Source: Cercospora beticola
Taxonomy: Eukaryota > Ascomycota > Dothideomycetes > Mycosphaerellales > Mycosphaerellaceae
Assembly: GCF_033473495.1 (NCBI RefSeq)
Contig: NC_088935.1
Location: 4,836,001 to 4,900,000, forward strand
Length of the DNA: 64,000 nt
Reading direction: 5' to 3'
A model generated the notes under the pieces. That model ran no database searches. It saw nothing but the letters and a program-made list of their open reading frames with translations, and was not told the origin of the DNA. A program made the position numbers and the translations under genes. This document shows positions 10,507 to 22,406 of the stretch, piece after piece (the stretch's first letter is position 1; the number at the start of each line of letters is the position of its first letter).

Positions 10507-11908
10507 TTTGAGCAGGAAAAGTGCTGCGATGGAGGATAGTGTTTAGAGTTCGGAGGGTCAGGCCACGACCTTATGTCCTCCTCGCTCGCGACACGGCTGC
10601 TACAGCCACAGGAGCTCCTAGCCCGCTCGTAACATGCTGTTGTGGTCGGCTTGCAATCCCTGGTTCCGAATGTATCGTGGCTATAGCGTGACTCGAACGT
10701 GTGGGTGGAGAAAACAGCTCGCCATGGGCGGGGATGCAAGCCATCATAATAAGCTACATGAGCACCACTCTTCGTGAAGGTGTATCGAACTAGCCTGGAG
10801 CCAAGACTGGCAATGATTCGCCTCGGTACGCCACGTGTGTGTCGCGCGCGTGCAGCTTGACCCAGAGGAGGCTAGAGCAGTGATTTCGCGCAGAAACGCA
10901 GATCTTTTCCGGTTGAACACGAAACCATCGCGGATCTTGCCAGCTGGAGCACTTGCTCAAGCATTTTTGCGCAGATGTGCGTATACAGTGATGGCGCATC
11001 GGCATGTTTCAACTGAACATCGTGGTGTCTCGGTCGTTGGATTGTGGATGGACGTGCTGCCCACATGGACGCCATCAGTTCTCGTTGAGTGCTTCGGTAC
11101 CGCTCGCAAGCAGATGGTCGGCGAACGCGAGGTGGCTGCGGCTGGACCGTCGGATCCAGAACCTCCAGCGACCAGACCACAGCCACATGTTGAATGTGTA
11201 ACGAGATGGCGCCGCGCCATCACTTGCAGAATAGACATGCTCTAAACGGAATTTGCCCTGTCAGCTCCATCTTCTCCGATCAGCGTGCATTTAGACTATT
11301 GGGTCTAGTTCAGGCTTCTTGTTAAGCTTGCTTGCTCGTCGGTACTCGGCGTGGCCTTGATCTTGTGCAGTCAGTGTACGAAAGGACGATGGCCAAATCA
11401 CTGTGAAGTCAATGGAAGCTGAGGCTCATCTCAGATGATATGATATGTCGTGCGACCCTACGGCCAAGGCGTGGCCTGCAGGCTTCGCCGTATTCGCGAC
11501 GGGACGGGTCAACCGCGCTGCACCGAAGTCTGGCCAAGGCCTGCTCTTTCCTCTCGTCAGCCGCTCTCATACTCTGCTCAGTGTCTGCGCCTCGATCATG
11601 GGTTCTTGCTCATTTCGAGGCATACATGTTGGGCGACGTGACTTAGAGGAGGCGAAGCATGGAGATGGAAGTTGTTGCCTGCCTTGGGTCAGTGCTGACG
11701 CTTGGCAAAATGGTATGGCCAATCAGACTGGGTTACAGAGACCCGCACTTACGACAACGTCTTGGTACTTACAATCCCATTGTCACGTTTTGAAGCCGTA
11801 TTTCATCCATGCATTGAATCAAAGTAGGAGGCGTCGAACTCTGCTAAACCTCTGACGAAGACTATACTGTGATTTCACAGCGTAAATCCTCCTCCAATCC
11901 GCTACAAG
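10507..11908. other. intergenic, divergent promoter of receptor and sterol reductase-like genes
   Basis: About 1.4 kb between two divergent starts. Overlapping open frames around 10835-11245 and 11440-11855 exist on both strands but look like chance frames, with no domain and no splice chain. No repeat or RNA gene was found. Confidence 0.45.
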
Positions 11909-13438
11909 ATGGAAACACACAATGCAGCAGTGGACAAGATATCATCTCAAGTACAACAATTTTATGAAGCAGAGAAACCGTATCGCATCTATCATGGCTC
12001 CACAAACAGCACTCGCGACTCCCGCCGAGACCCGAACAGTTCCATCGACACAAGCAAGCTCAACCATGTACTGCACATCGACACGACCAACAAGATCGCG
12101 ACTGTTGAACCAAATGTACCCATGGACGATTTCGTGCGCGCAACATACGCGAAAGGCCTTGTCCCGCTCGTGGTGATGGAGTTTCCCGGAATCACTGTCG
12201 GAGGAGGCTTCGCAGGAACGAGCGGCGAGAGCAGTTCTTTCCGTCACGGCTTTTTCGACAATACTGTCAGATGGATCGAGATCGTTGTTCCTACAGGAGA
12301 AGTCCAACGCATCAGTCGAGAAGAGAACCCAGAGCTCTTTTGGGGAGCAGCATCATCATTCGGCACATTAGGAGTCGTCACACTCCTCAAGATCCAACTC
12401 CGGGACGCAGCAGAATACGTGGAATTGACCTATCATCCCTTCACCAACATGAACGACGCAATGAAGCTCGTCGAAAGCGAAACCTCCAACCCATCAACCG
12501 ACTTTCTCGACGGCATAGTCTTCTCCCACAACCACATAGTAATCTGCTCCGGAAAACTCACCAACTCTCCCCCAATATCATCCCCCCTCTACCACTTCAC
12601 CCGTCCCCAAGACCGCTGGTTCTACCAACACGTCGAACGCCTCACAAAACCCCACTCAACCATCAATACTATCACCAAAATCCACACCCCCCTCGCAGAC
12701 TACCTCTTCCGCTACGACCGCGGAGCCTTCTGGGTAGGCCGCTACGCCTTCCAATACTTCCTCACCCCCTTCAACCGCATAACCCGCTACATCCTCGACT
12801 CTTTCATGCACACCCGCGTAATGTACCACGCCCTCCACGCCTCGGGCCAAGCAAAAATCTACATAATCCAAGACGTCGCGATTCCCTACCAGAACACCAC
12901 AAAATTCCACGATTGGTTGGACGAGACCTTCTCCATCTATCCAATTTGGCTTTGTCCTCTCCGTCAACGCCGCGATGCACAAAATTCAGAGTATGGATTA
13001 TACTCTTCACTCGCAAATCCAGAGAAGACGCCGGAATTTATGATGAATTTCGGCGTCTGGGGCCCCGGCTCTCGTAATCGGAAAGAATTCCTGCAACAAA
13101 ACCGCTCTTTGGAACACAAAGTCGACGAACTGGGCGGGAGGAAATGGTTATATGCTCATGCATATTATACTGAAGAGGAATTCTGGAGTATGTATGATAA
13201 GCAAGAATACGATGCTTTGAGGAAGAAATATGGGGCGCAGTATCTGCCGAGTGTGTATGATAAGGTGAAAGTGGATTTAGAGGGGAAAGATCGAGCAGCG
13301 GCGGGATGGAAGGAGATGGTTTGGGGGATTTGGCCTTTGAGTGGGTTGTATGGGGTTTATAAGGCTTGGAGAGGAGGGGAGTATTTGATGCAGAAGAGGA
13401 CGAGTGAGAGGATTATGGGGATGAAGAAGGTGGAGTGA
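11909..13438 (+). CDS. DHCR24-like FAD-linked delta(24)-sterol reductase family oxidoreductase
   Basis: A single exon of 509 aa. The FAD-binding (PCMH-type) half is clear: IYHGSTNSTR, HIDTTNKIATVEPNVPMD, LVPLVVMEFPGITVGGGFAG, then ESSSFRHGFFDNTV and a glycine-rich ASSFGTLGVVT. The C-terminal half has the family's RYDRGAFWVGRYAF and a late WLYAHAYYTEEEFW. In animals and plants DHCR24/DWF1 reduces the sterol C24 double bond. Fungi normally keep C24-methylated ergosterol, so the natural substrate here is open. No clear N-terminal membrane anchor is seen, which may mean a soluble or peripherally bound enzyme. It is convergent with JIP5, with a 140-base gap. The family call is strong, the substrate uncertain. 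Confidence 0.85.
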   Translation: METHNAAVDKISSQVQQFYEAEKPYRIYHGSTNSTRDSRRDPNSSIDTSKLNHVLHIDTTNKIATVEPNVPMDDFVRATYAKGLVPLVVMEFPGITVGGGFAGTSGESSSFRHGFFDNTVRWIEIVVPTGEVQRISREENPELFWGAASSFGTLGVVTLLKIQLRDAAEYVELTYHPFTNMNDAMKLVESETSNPSTDFLDGIVFSHNHIVICSGKLTNSPPISSPLYHFTRPQDRWFYQHVERLTKPHSTINTITKIHTPLADYLFRYDRGAFWVGRYAFQYFLTPFNRITRYILDSFMHTRVMYHALHASGQAKIYIIQDVAIPYQNTTKFHDWLDETFSIYPIWLCPLRQRRDAQNSEYGLYSSLANPEKTPEFMMNFGVWGPGSRNRKEFLQQNRSLEHKVDELGGRKWLYAHAYYTEEEFWSMYDKQEYDALRKKYGAQYLPSVYDKVKVDLEGKDRAAAGWKEMVWGIWPLSGLYGVYKAWRGGEYLMQKRTSERIMGMKKVE

Positions 13439-13578
13439 TGAATGCGATGAGTAGAATTTAACATAGAGTATAGACGTGCATTGCATGTGACTGAGTTCCA
13501 GAGATGAGAAATCGAGTGTATGCAAGACTACGTGAGTTGGGTATCTTCGCAAATACGCTGCCGCCCCAGATGTACGCC

Positions 13579-14871
13579 TTAATCAAGTCCACCAAAGTCG
13601 AAGCTGGGCACGTTTTGTGGTGCCTTGCCTCTCTTCTTCTTCTTTCTCGGCTTTTTGCTTTTCTCTTCTTCATCGCTGCTGTCCTCCGCCTCCTCTGCGT
13701 CGCTATCGTCGTCGCTGTCGGCGGCACGTTTGCCAGTCACGCCGTCATCGTCGCTGTCGTCATCAGGAGCAGCAAAGTGCTCTCTCCAGACCTTGAGCGT
13801 CTGGCCTCCACCAGAGATCATGCGGCCTTCGACATCGAAGCCAAGCGCGGTCACGCCCTCGACCTCATCATGCGCGAACTCAGCAACGACCTTGTTCATA
13901 CCCAATCGCACAACCCGTATTCTTCCATCTCCCATGCCCACTGCGATCTTTTTACCAAGACCTCCAATGTCGTCGGGAATCGCCGCCATGCAATCCAATG
14001 TCTCCTTCTCTCTGCTGACCACAATCCTCTCGTCTTGATCGTCCCACTGGCCTTTCTCCCACAATGTGATCACACCATCTCCACCTCCCACTACGGCCTT
14101 CTCGCCCGTACTCCCGCTGCTCTTCTTCACTGGCAGACCAGTGACATACAGACAGCTCAGCAGCAGTTCCTCCTGATCTTCGCTCTTTGCCAGCACGCCT
14201 CTTCTCAGGTCTGTCAACGCCAGGGTCGTGCTTCCAGTGGTCAAGAACTGCTTGCTGTACCCACTCGTGCTGGCTGCGCTCGGAGGGATGGGTGCAAGAC
14301 TCGAAATGTAATCGGCGTGCGGGTGGTATGTCTGACTCGGCCTGCTTTGTACAAATGCAGTCTTGCCATCCTGAAGAGGCAGGCTCGGTGCAGGATCCCT
14401 CAAGTCGTACAGATGCAATGCGCCAGAATCTGTCGAAAGTAGAAGAGTCTGCGGGCTCAGCGCATGCACGACGGTAGGCGCATCTACTTCGACTCCAGCA
14501 GCACTACTCGCAGCAGCTGGGATGGCAATCTTGCCAACGACCTTTCCTGTCCCAATGTCTGCGGCCTTGACGATCCCATCTGTACCTGCAGAGTAGACGT
14601 GCTCGCCATTGATGCTGTAGGCCAGACAGCGGCAACTACCCTTGTGTCGCTTCGTCCGCCACGTCGTGTCCACAAAATCTGTGCCATTGGATCCTCTGCG
14701 CTCCGGCGAACGTTTGACATCGTCCGGTTCCGAGTCCTCGTCTACTGGCGGAAGTTTCAGGGTCGCGACATGGCCGGAGGAGAGACCGACAGTGACGAGC
14801 GGGAGAGTGGGGTGGACGGCCTGAGCGAAGATGTCGGAGGAGAGCGGGAGGGTGCAGATAGTGTCGAACAT
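13579..14871 (-). CDS. JIP5: WD repeat protein JIP5 (WDR55-like), ribosome biogenesis
   Basis: A single exon of 430 aa starting at ATG 14871. WD40-type blades are recognisable throughout: [20 protein letters not shown] at the N-terminus, [56 protein letters not shown], and [18 protein letters not shown]. The C-terminus is acidic then basic ([21 protein letters not shown]) and ends PSFDFGGLD, the ending typical of fungal JIP5. The yeast protein is nucleolar and needed for 60S ribosome biogenesis. Start and length agree with the family (about 410-440 aa). High confidence. Confidence 0.92.
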   Translation of the reverse strand: MFDTICTLPLSSDIFAQAVHPTLPLVTVGLSSGHVATLKLPPVDEDSEPDDVKRSPERRGSNGTDFVDTTWRTKRHKGSCRCLAYSINGEHVYSAGTDGIVKAADIGTGKVVGKIAIPAAASSAAGVEVDAPTVVHALSPQTLLLSTDSGALHLYDLRDPAPSLPLQDGKTAFVQSRPSQTYHPHADYISSLAPIPPSAASTSGYSKQFLTTGSTTLALTDLRRGVLAKSEDQEELLLSCLYVTGLPVKKSSGSTGEKAVVGGGDGVITLWEKGQWDDQDERIVVSREKETLDCMAAIPDDIGGLGKKIAVGMGDGRIRVVRLGMNKVVAEFAHDEVEGVTALGFDVEGRMISGGGQTLKVWREHFAAPDDDSDDDGVTGKRAADSDDDSDAEEAEDSSDEEEKSKKPRKKKKRGKAPQNVPSFDFGGLD

Positions 14872-16180
14872 CTCGCCGAGCGTGCGCAGGTCATCGATGT
14901 TGCAGAATCAGAAGCAGCGCCGTGATCGCCGCGGTGAGCTCGCCGGTGGTGAAAATGTTGGATGACTAAGCGGTGTAGCTGAGGTGCTTGCCGCTTTGGG
15001 CTGTCCGACGAAGAGCTTGACCTCCGATGCTTGCGTTTTTCACTTGGGTGCCTTTGCAACTTTCCTCCGCGGACGTCTCGGCTGCCGCTGCAGCCTCGTC
15101 AAGCTGCCGAATGGATGGGCAAATACTTTGTACTGTGCCAGTCTCGGCATACGAAGGACCTACTGTTCTCAAAACAAGCTCTTGGTGATCCTAGCAAAGC
15201 TGGAAACCGCGGCCATGCTGCTGTAACATGGAGTCTAACGCACTCTATCAAGTCCACATTGTCCAACCTGTCGCTGGTCTGCCATTCATGTTCTTCGCCT
15301 TGGAACCCGAACACAGGCCTCGTTTGCACCTTCCTGCCAGCCTTCTCGGCCTCCTTCTCACCCTCCCCAGCTATATGAGCCTGTGCCAAGTCTTTGCCGC
15401 TTGTCACCTGGCCGTGCCAATGCTGCCTTTACTGGAACGACGGACTTAGGCTATGCCGTTGACCGTGGCCAACTATTGATCCAGCTCTCGAACAAGCGCA
15501 CCTTCGAGCGTTGACGCGCCGCATCAGTAAGGTCTGCCTCCTGCTTGATCTGACTGGGCAGACCGCCGACACTGGAATCATGGGATCTGCGTGAGTTCCA
15601 ATATCGAAGTATGCAACATTGATCGCGAGCGTGCGGGTCTTGCGATACCACAGCATTCGCCTGGCAGCAATGCTGGACCACTTTCGTTGCATCGGGCAGA
15701 AAGAAGCCTGCTTCAGTCCAGCCTGATCGTTTGTTCCGTGACCTGATAGCAGGCTGGCATGCGGGTTCATCCAGAGGCGTAAAGCTCGCCTCCCCGGTTG
15801 TTCCTATGTTCCCGCGTTCCAGGTTGCTCGGTAGGTTCCGATATGCTGCTTCTAGCAGGCCAAACACCGAGATTTCGCAGGGCTTGAGTCTTTGAGAGAC
15901 CCCGAAGCGTCCGCCATGTGAACACCGACTTGGTAAGCTTACACCCCGATCCATATGCCTTGCCTTTGATTGGACCTCAGGATTGCGAGTTGTAACAGTG
16001 GTCGATGGGATTCTGTGCACATACATGCAGCGCGTACGTATATATGCTGCGTTCAACGCCACTCTTCTTTCTCGTCATCAGTCAGTTTTCCTCTCGCGTC
16101 CTAGACATACAAACTACTTTGACTCACGATTACGGGTTGCCTAAACTTGCACACCGGCACAATTTTCGTCCATCTTCACA
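14872..16180. other. intergenic with possible unannotated coding fragments
   Basis: Divergent space between JIP5 and the carotenoid oxygenase. A minus-strand Lys/Glu-rich stretch at about 15250-15407 (HIAGEGEKEAEKAGRK) and another at 14966-15172 (QLDEAAAAAETSAEES) look protein-like. A GTGAGA donor near the first and a TAG acceptor before the second could join them, but I found no initiating ATG exon. A small unrecognised gene is possible. TATATATG at 16039-16046 is a likely TATA element for the plus-strand gene. Confidence 0.35.
16039..16046 (+). promoter_or_regulatory. putative TATA box of the carotenoid oxygenase gene
   Basis: TATATATG lies about 135 bases before the ATG at 16181. It is the only strong TATA-like run in this promoter. 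The distance is usual for fungal promoters with a short leader. Confidence 0.35.
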
Positions 16181-18177
16181 ATGGTAACCGAGCAGAAGCC
16201 CGTCGGTTACAATTGGCATATCGTCACGGAAGATGAGCTCAACTATGCTCCGCCCTACGTTCGCGATGTTCCAGAAACCCCAACGGAGGTCGCGTGTAAG
16301 CTTCGTGGTTCTTGGCCAACCTGGGTACATGGCACTTTTGTCAGGTATTGAGTCGAATCTTATCTTCGCACTGGCTTGCAAGCTGATATTTTCAAACAAA
16401 GGGTTGGCGCTGGCCGATTCACGGTTCCCATCTCAGAGGATGAGTCCAAGCCCAAAGTGGTCATTCAGCATCTCTTTGATGGGCTGGGGATTGTGCACAA
16501 GTTTCGTATCATCAATGGTCAGGTCTACTACATGAGTCGATACAACCATGAGGGAATTCTTCGAAGGGCGAAGAAGGATGGGTACCTTGGAAGTTCCTTC
16601 ATGGGGCCCAACCCAAACACCCCTCTGTTCCAAGCCCAAGATCCTTGTTCTGCCTTGCTAGGACCTCAGGTAAGTCATCAATGCACGACCCTTGGAGCCT
16701 GTGACGATTAAAGTCTCACTGTATTGTATAGCAAATCGTATACTATCCGAGTGAGAATCCGGAACCGGACGATTTCAGCGCCAGCGTGCAGCCACGCCGC
16801 GGTATGCACCTCCCGATCGATCGCAACCCCAACTCGAGAGGAACTCAGGCAGAAGACCCGGCCACCCAAGAGGTGAGGAAGGCACCATGAGTTCTCTAAG
16901 CGGGAGACATCAAAGCTAATTATGAAGCCTAGATTATCGTTCACACCGACTGGAACGCGATACAAATCTGTGATGCGAAGACTCTTGAACCGAAACGGTT
17001 GCTCACCCATGCGACCATCGACCCCGAGCTGTCCGGGAGCGGTTGTTGCGCGCATCCCGTCCACGATCGCAGGAGAGGGCAGACCTACAATTACTTGATC
17101 GACGCAGCCGGCGTCATGTATGTTTTCGCACTGGATGTGGTGTCCAGGCCGGCGGCTCTCCTGTGGAAGTGTGCACTGCCATGCAAGCCCTGTTACACGC
17201 ATGCTCTTGCGGCGACCGACAAGTATGTTGTATTTGTGAGAAACGTAGGTTGTACCTGGCCGGCCAACGAAATGATCACAGCTGACTTGTCGAAGCCGGT
17301 CTCTATAGACACGAGTGACCCCACCAAACCTATAATCGAAGCGATGGTGTGTGAGCACGACTCCCCTGTATTCTTCTACGTGGTGGACAAAGCTGATGGC
17401 AAGCTGTGAGTCCTCGCAATTCTTACACTTCAAATTCCGTGCCGCATGGCTGATTGAACTAGTGTCGCATCCTATGAGGTGCCGAACTTCTACTTCTTCC
17501 ACACTGCCAACGCCTACGACTATGTAGATCCTCAGACTGGAAACATCAATGTTCACGTCGATATCGCCAGCTACAAGGCGGACCACTATCCGTACGCGGA
17601 GTACGCCATCTCAAACATCCTCTCGCCTCTCAAGCCATATCAAGTCGGCAGGCTTGTCCGATACGAATTGGCAGCCGTGAACACGAGAGATCCGTATGTT
17701 GTCGCCCGCGGTACTGTCAAGACCGCGATCCCCGACATGGCGGCCGAGCTCCCACGCATCTCCAAACCCGCCTCGACGGACCCGAATTATCGTTACGTGT
17801 ACGGTGTCTCGGGGAATGGAATATCCGCTCCAGGCACTCAGGTACCCATCGGCCGTCTCGGTAACGGCGTAGGAATAACCCACGCATCATTCTACGGCCA
17901 CCTCTTCAAATCGGATTGGCAGACGGGCACGTTCAAAGCCTGGATTCCAGAACATGGGGAAAGCTGTCCCACGGAGCCCATATTTATTCAGCGCCCTGGT
18001 GCGACCGAGGAGGATGATGGGATCGTGATCACCATCACCATCAACAAAGAGGGAACAAATAGCATTCTCGTTGCGCTGGATGGCAAAACATTCAAGGAAG
18101 TGGCAAGGGCGGATATGCCGCAGGTGTATGGGCTTGGGCCGCATGGTACATTCATCGAAGGTGATTTTGGCCTGTAG
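16181..18177 (+). CDS. carotenoid cleavage oxygenase (RPE65/CCD family)
   Basis: Five exons: 16181-16344, 16402-16669, 16732-16872, 16933-17405 and 17463-18177, giving 586 aa. Introns are 57-62 bases with GTATTG, GTAAGT, GTGAGG and GTGAGT donors, and all phases join. All four iron-binding histidines of the beta-propeller are visible: in CCAHPVHD, YTHALAATDKY, FFHTANAYD and GPHGTF. The N-terminus contains the family pattern GTFVRVGAGRF. These enzymes split a polyene double bond with O2, giving apocarotenoids or retinal, or split stilbenes. No carotenoid synthesis gene is nearby, so the substrate cannot be named. The cytosolic, iron(II)-dependent call is strong. Confidence 0.88.
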
Positions 18178-18490
18178 AACTCACGTAATACTCTGTCTGT
18201 GAATCAACACCGAGTGATATACAAAGTATTAGATTCGACTGTCTATAAAGCGGCTTGACAGTCTGCTGAGCTCTCCAGTGGAGAATGTGTCTGCTGACTA
18301 AGCAACGTAGCTGGTTACCTCATTGGGATGTTCGACATGGGGCGTGAGAGCTAACTACACGTTTGCAGAGAGCACGAGCGGTGACGTGCTATAGGCAGGG
18401 GAGTGGAGTCTGCACCATGCCACCGCCTTCGCCCATTGACGCTGCCGTCTTGCTGGACGCGGGGCCCCGTACACTGCACTCGCCGCCATC
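18178..18490. other. intergenic
   Basis: Terminator of the carotenoid oxygenase gene and promoter of the GH36 gene, both on the plus strand. No other element was recognised. Confidence 0.45.
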
Positions 18491-21376
18491 ATGGTCATCT
18501 CTCGAGTGAAGCAGAAGCAGATCTCCTTTGGGTGTGAGTATTGCCTGGAGCTTGCTTGGAGAAAGCGCTAGAGCTCACCTTCCTCGTCTGCAGACTGCGA
18601 CACCGTCACCGGGCAACGAGTCTACCCTCCTCCAGAAGTCGACATAGTCATGGCTGAACAAGATCTCCTCCCCGAACAATTGCCACCTGAGCCGGCTGCT
18701 GCTTTCACGCCGGAGACTGATGATGAGATGAATGACTTGTACATCAGCACCACTGTTTGGCCTCCGCTCGGCCAGGCAACAATAGTCCCAAAGGACGAGG
18801 ACGGCGTCACGTTTACTGTCCTGCTCGAGCATAGCCAACCCACCAGCCTCATTGGACCTGATCCGCCACAAGTCATCATTTGGCACAATCACGGTGGCGA
18901 GCATGATTGGGAAGAGTTGCCACTCGCTCTAGCAGCTGAATCTGACGAGCTACTCTTATTGAACAGACCATCAGAGAGAGACCTTGTGAAAATATGGTAC
19001 ACCGGACATCTTCCCGGCACTCCCAAGCACGGGCAAGCTACTTCTTTCACGATCAAGTATCGACTCAGTCAAGACCAGGACTGGCAATGGATCAAAGACG
19101 TGACTGGAGTGGGTGACGGCCAGCTCAACTATCAAAACAATGAGTTCCAAAAACACTCGACCTACGACCTCAAACATTGGTTCAGTGGTCTGAGTGGCGA
19201 CATCCAAGTACAGAGCGAACGGCCAGATACAGATAATACCCACCTGTATTCGCTAACAGCTCCGGTTGTCCCGGCATACAAGCAAGACTCAGGCTATCAA
19301 CATCATCAGTTGGGTGTCGTCAATCGGAGCACTAGATGGTTCGGCTTGGTGCGACTGTGGTCTCCTTGGCTGGCTCCGCGTCAAGGCAAAGGGACGTTCG
19401 AAGTCGACAAGGATGCTGTTGAATTATCTTTCTTGCGTGAAGATGGCTTGCACGTCGTGATTTTGGGGATCAGCGGCATCAACGATGTGATCACGACTTT
19501 CTTCAACGATCACGATGGAAACATTATCATCAAGGCTCGCAATGATAGGACCGAAACCGAGACTAGCAGAGTGCTGGTTGCCGTCGCCGACAGTTTCGAG
19601 GTAGCGAATGCAGCTGTCTGGTATCATGCCCGGAAGATTGTGCAGTCCTACAGTGCTGCAGATGAGGAGGCTGCCACTGTCGAACAGCTCATCAAGACTG
19701 TACAACCAGTCGACAATCCCAGTCCTGAGTGGCTTGAGGACTGGTATGATGGGTTCACGTTTTGTACTTGGAATGCCTTAGGACAGAAACTCACGGCTAA
19801 GAATATATACGACGCACTGGAAGACCTCGCCAAGGAGAACATCAACATATCCACACTCATCATCGATGACAACTGGCAGTCGCTCAGCAAAGGCGACACG
19901 CAATTCACCCGTGGCTGGTCTGCATTCGAGGCAAACCCAGAGGGCTTTCCAGATGGCATGAAGAAGACCACAGCCGAGATACGGAAGCGACATTCGAATA
20001 TCAAGCACATCGCCGTATGGCACGCACTGCTCGGATACTGGGGCGGCATCGATCCCGATGGCGAGATCGCGCAAAATTACAAGACGATCCAGGTCGAAAA
20101 GGAGCCCGGCGTAGCAGGAGGCACCTTCACTGTCGTTGCGGCCGAAGATGTCAAACAAATGTACGACGACTTCTACAGCTTCCTAGCGGAATCTGGCGTC
20201 GACAGTGTCAAGACCGACGCACAATTCTTCCTAGATCTCCTTGTCCACGCTCCCGATCGACGAAGCCTCATGCAAGCCTACCAAGACGCCTGGACAGTCG
20301 CACACCTCCGCCATCTGAGCAGCCGCGCCATCTCATGCATGTCACAAACCCCACAGAACCTCTTCCACACCCAGCTCCCAAGGAACAAACCGCTCATCCT
20401 CTCCCGCAACAGCGACGACTTCTTCCCCGAAGTCGACGCCTCTCACCCCTGGCACATCTTCTGCAACGCCCACAACGCCCTCCTCACCCAACACCTCAAC
20501 GTCCTTCCCGACTGGGACATGTTCCAAACCTCCCACGACTGGGCCAGTTTCCACGCCGCCGCTCGCTGCGTCTCCGGCGGTCCCATCTACTTTACCGACT
20601 ATCCCGGCAAACACGACATCTCTTTGATCAGACAAATGACAGCCCAAACCCCCCGCGACAAAACCATCATCCTCCGCCCTCAAATCGTCGGAAAAGCAAC
20701 AAACCCCTACAACGCCTACCAAGACCTCACCCTTCTCAAAATCAGAACCTACCACGGCTTCGCCCAAACCGGCACAGGAATCCTCGGAATCTTCAACGTC
20801 TCCGGTCGTCATCTCAGTGAATTCGTCCATTTGTCCGAATTTCCTGGTACAGACTCCGCTAGCAAAGAAGCAGAATATGTAATCGGATCCTTCTCTTCAG
20901 GAAAATTCACAAAGCCTCTGAAACTCCACAATGACTCCGGCAAAGAAACCACGAAACCTCTAATCGGAATCCAACTCCAAGCTCAAAGTTGGGAAATCCT
21001 AACATCGTATGCTCTCCAAACATTCGATCTTTCTTCGGCCAAGGAACCCGTCAAAGTTGCCATGCTAGGTCTCGTAGGCAAAATGACCGGCTCAGCTGCC
21101 GTGACAGGCTACGACGTCTACGTCGAAGACAGCGGACGTTTGCGAACCTGGATATCGCTGAAAGCGCTAGGAATTCTAGGACTTTGGATTTCTGATTTGG
21201 AAGAGAGAACGGTGTCAGATAATTTCATCGTGTTGATCCACGGGAACCCGATCCCTGTGGAATGCGTGAAAGCGAATGGAAAAGTATTAGAGATCGATAT
21301 TGAGAGAGCATGGAAAGAGAGTGGAGAAGATGTCGGATGGGGAAATGAAGTTACGTTGGAAGTGTTCATGCATTGA
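18491..21376 (+). CDS. glycoside hydrolase family 36, raffinose synthase/seed-imbibition-like
   Basis: The main frame (908 aa) opens at ATG 18650. A short upstream exon, 18491-18533, joins in frame across a 60-base intron (GTGAGT donor, CTGCAG acceptor) and would give 941 aa; both starts are possible. The GH36 catalytic pair is present: VDSVKTDAQFF holds the nucleophile Asp, and LSRNSDDFFP the acid/base Asp. Other family landmarks are TLIIDDNWQ, WHALLGYWGGIDP, LPDWDMFQTSHDW and GGPIYFTDYPG. The N-terminal half is the beta-sandwich domain. Fungal members are poorly studied; expected activity is alpha-galactosidase or galactosyl transfer on raffinose-type sugars. No signal peptide is visible, so it is likely intracellular. 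Confidence 0.88.
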
Positions 21377-21528
21377 TCAAGGAGTTGGAAGAAAAGTGGC
21401 GAATGCATGGATCAAAGAGAGAGTGATAAAAAGTACTACTTGCTTAGCGTCACAAATTCCAATACCAACGAACGTCCCATACCTCAGATCTCAGATCTCA
21501 CATCCAAACATCCCCATCCCCTTTCACT

Positions 21529-22364
21529 TCAACGAAGAGCCTCAAACCCCGGCCGGTCAGCCACAACATACTTCACCAAATCCATCTCCGCCTCCAACCA
21601 ATTCCTTCTAGCCTTCCAAACCCGAACCTGAAACAAAACTTCCAAAATCACCCGTTGAAGCCCCCGCTCATCCTCCTCATCACGCATCTCCTCAAACGCC
21701 CGAACTTCAACCCAGCGAGAACCAAGAAAGCGTCCAATGTCTGCAGCAGCATCCGGTCTCGCGCTTGTAAATTCATCAAACGTCGCTCGAAACAAAGCGT
21801 TTTCCGTATACAACTCTGAGATGGCGACAATCAAAACATTGAACAATGTTAACCGGTCGCTGTTTTCAAAGTCTCGAAGCCAGTTCATGTTAGGTGCGTT
21901 TCGGATGTGAATCGTCACCTTGGACTCAAGAGGACGGTTTTCTGAATTGAAAATGTTCCACCATGCATCAAGCCAGTCTCTGCGCCTGTCTTCCCATTCT
22001 GTCGCTTCTGCTTCTCGCACCACTTGTGGCAATGACGGCAGCGAAAGCGTTGACGGCCGCGGTAGCGGTTGCCATGCTGTAGTTACTGATGGCTCAGAGG
22101 GTCGATGTGCTGCCGGTGTGTTTCCATTGACACGGCTCGTGGCTCCTCGGGATGAGAGCTGGTACGGAGGACTGAAGAGGTCGGTCAGCAGATCTGTCGT
22201 TGCAGCGTGGCCAGGGTGTGTCGGGAAAGCAAAGGCAGTGAACAGTGGGAGTAGAGTGCAGCGACTTTTTGCTGTGCTAAACAAGTGCTAACCAAGTGCT
22301 AGGCTGCTATTGTACTCGGACCAGACACATACCTGTCTGCCTGCCCTGTTGGAGCGCCCCTCAT
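21529..22364 (-). CDS. hypothetical protein (259 aa)
   Basis: Two exons, 22364-22333 and 22276-21529, joined over a 56-base intron (GTATGT donor, TTTAG acceptor), give 259 aa; without the short first exon there is no ATG. The N-terminal third is low-complexity (Ser/Pro/Thr). From residue about 100 on it is helical and Trp-rich: WEDRRRDWLDAWWNIFN, MNWLRDFENSDRLTLFNVLI and a charged EMRDEEDERGLQRVILEVLF. No family recognised. It is convergent with the GH36 gene and lies just downstream of BBP on the same strand. Confidence 0.55.
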
Positions 22365-22406
22365 TTTCAATGCTACTCTCGCGCGTACTGTCTGTAAAAT
22401 GTCGAA

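Noticed and set aside
15451..16062. Minus-strand frame of 203 codons
   Set aside because: Arg/Ser/Cys-rich with no conserved pattern; sits in the promoter of the carotenoid oxygenase gene.
18622..18904. Minus-strand frames overlapping the GH36 start
   Set aside because: They are antisense to a well-supported coding region.
20017..20830. Open frames on both strands inside the GH36 gene (267 and 162 codons)
   Set aside because: These are out-of-frame shadows; the catalytic motifs are all in the main frame.
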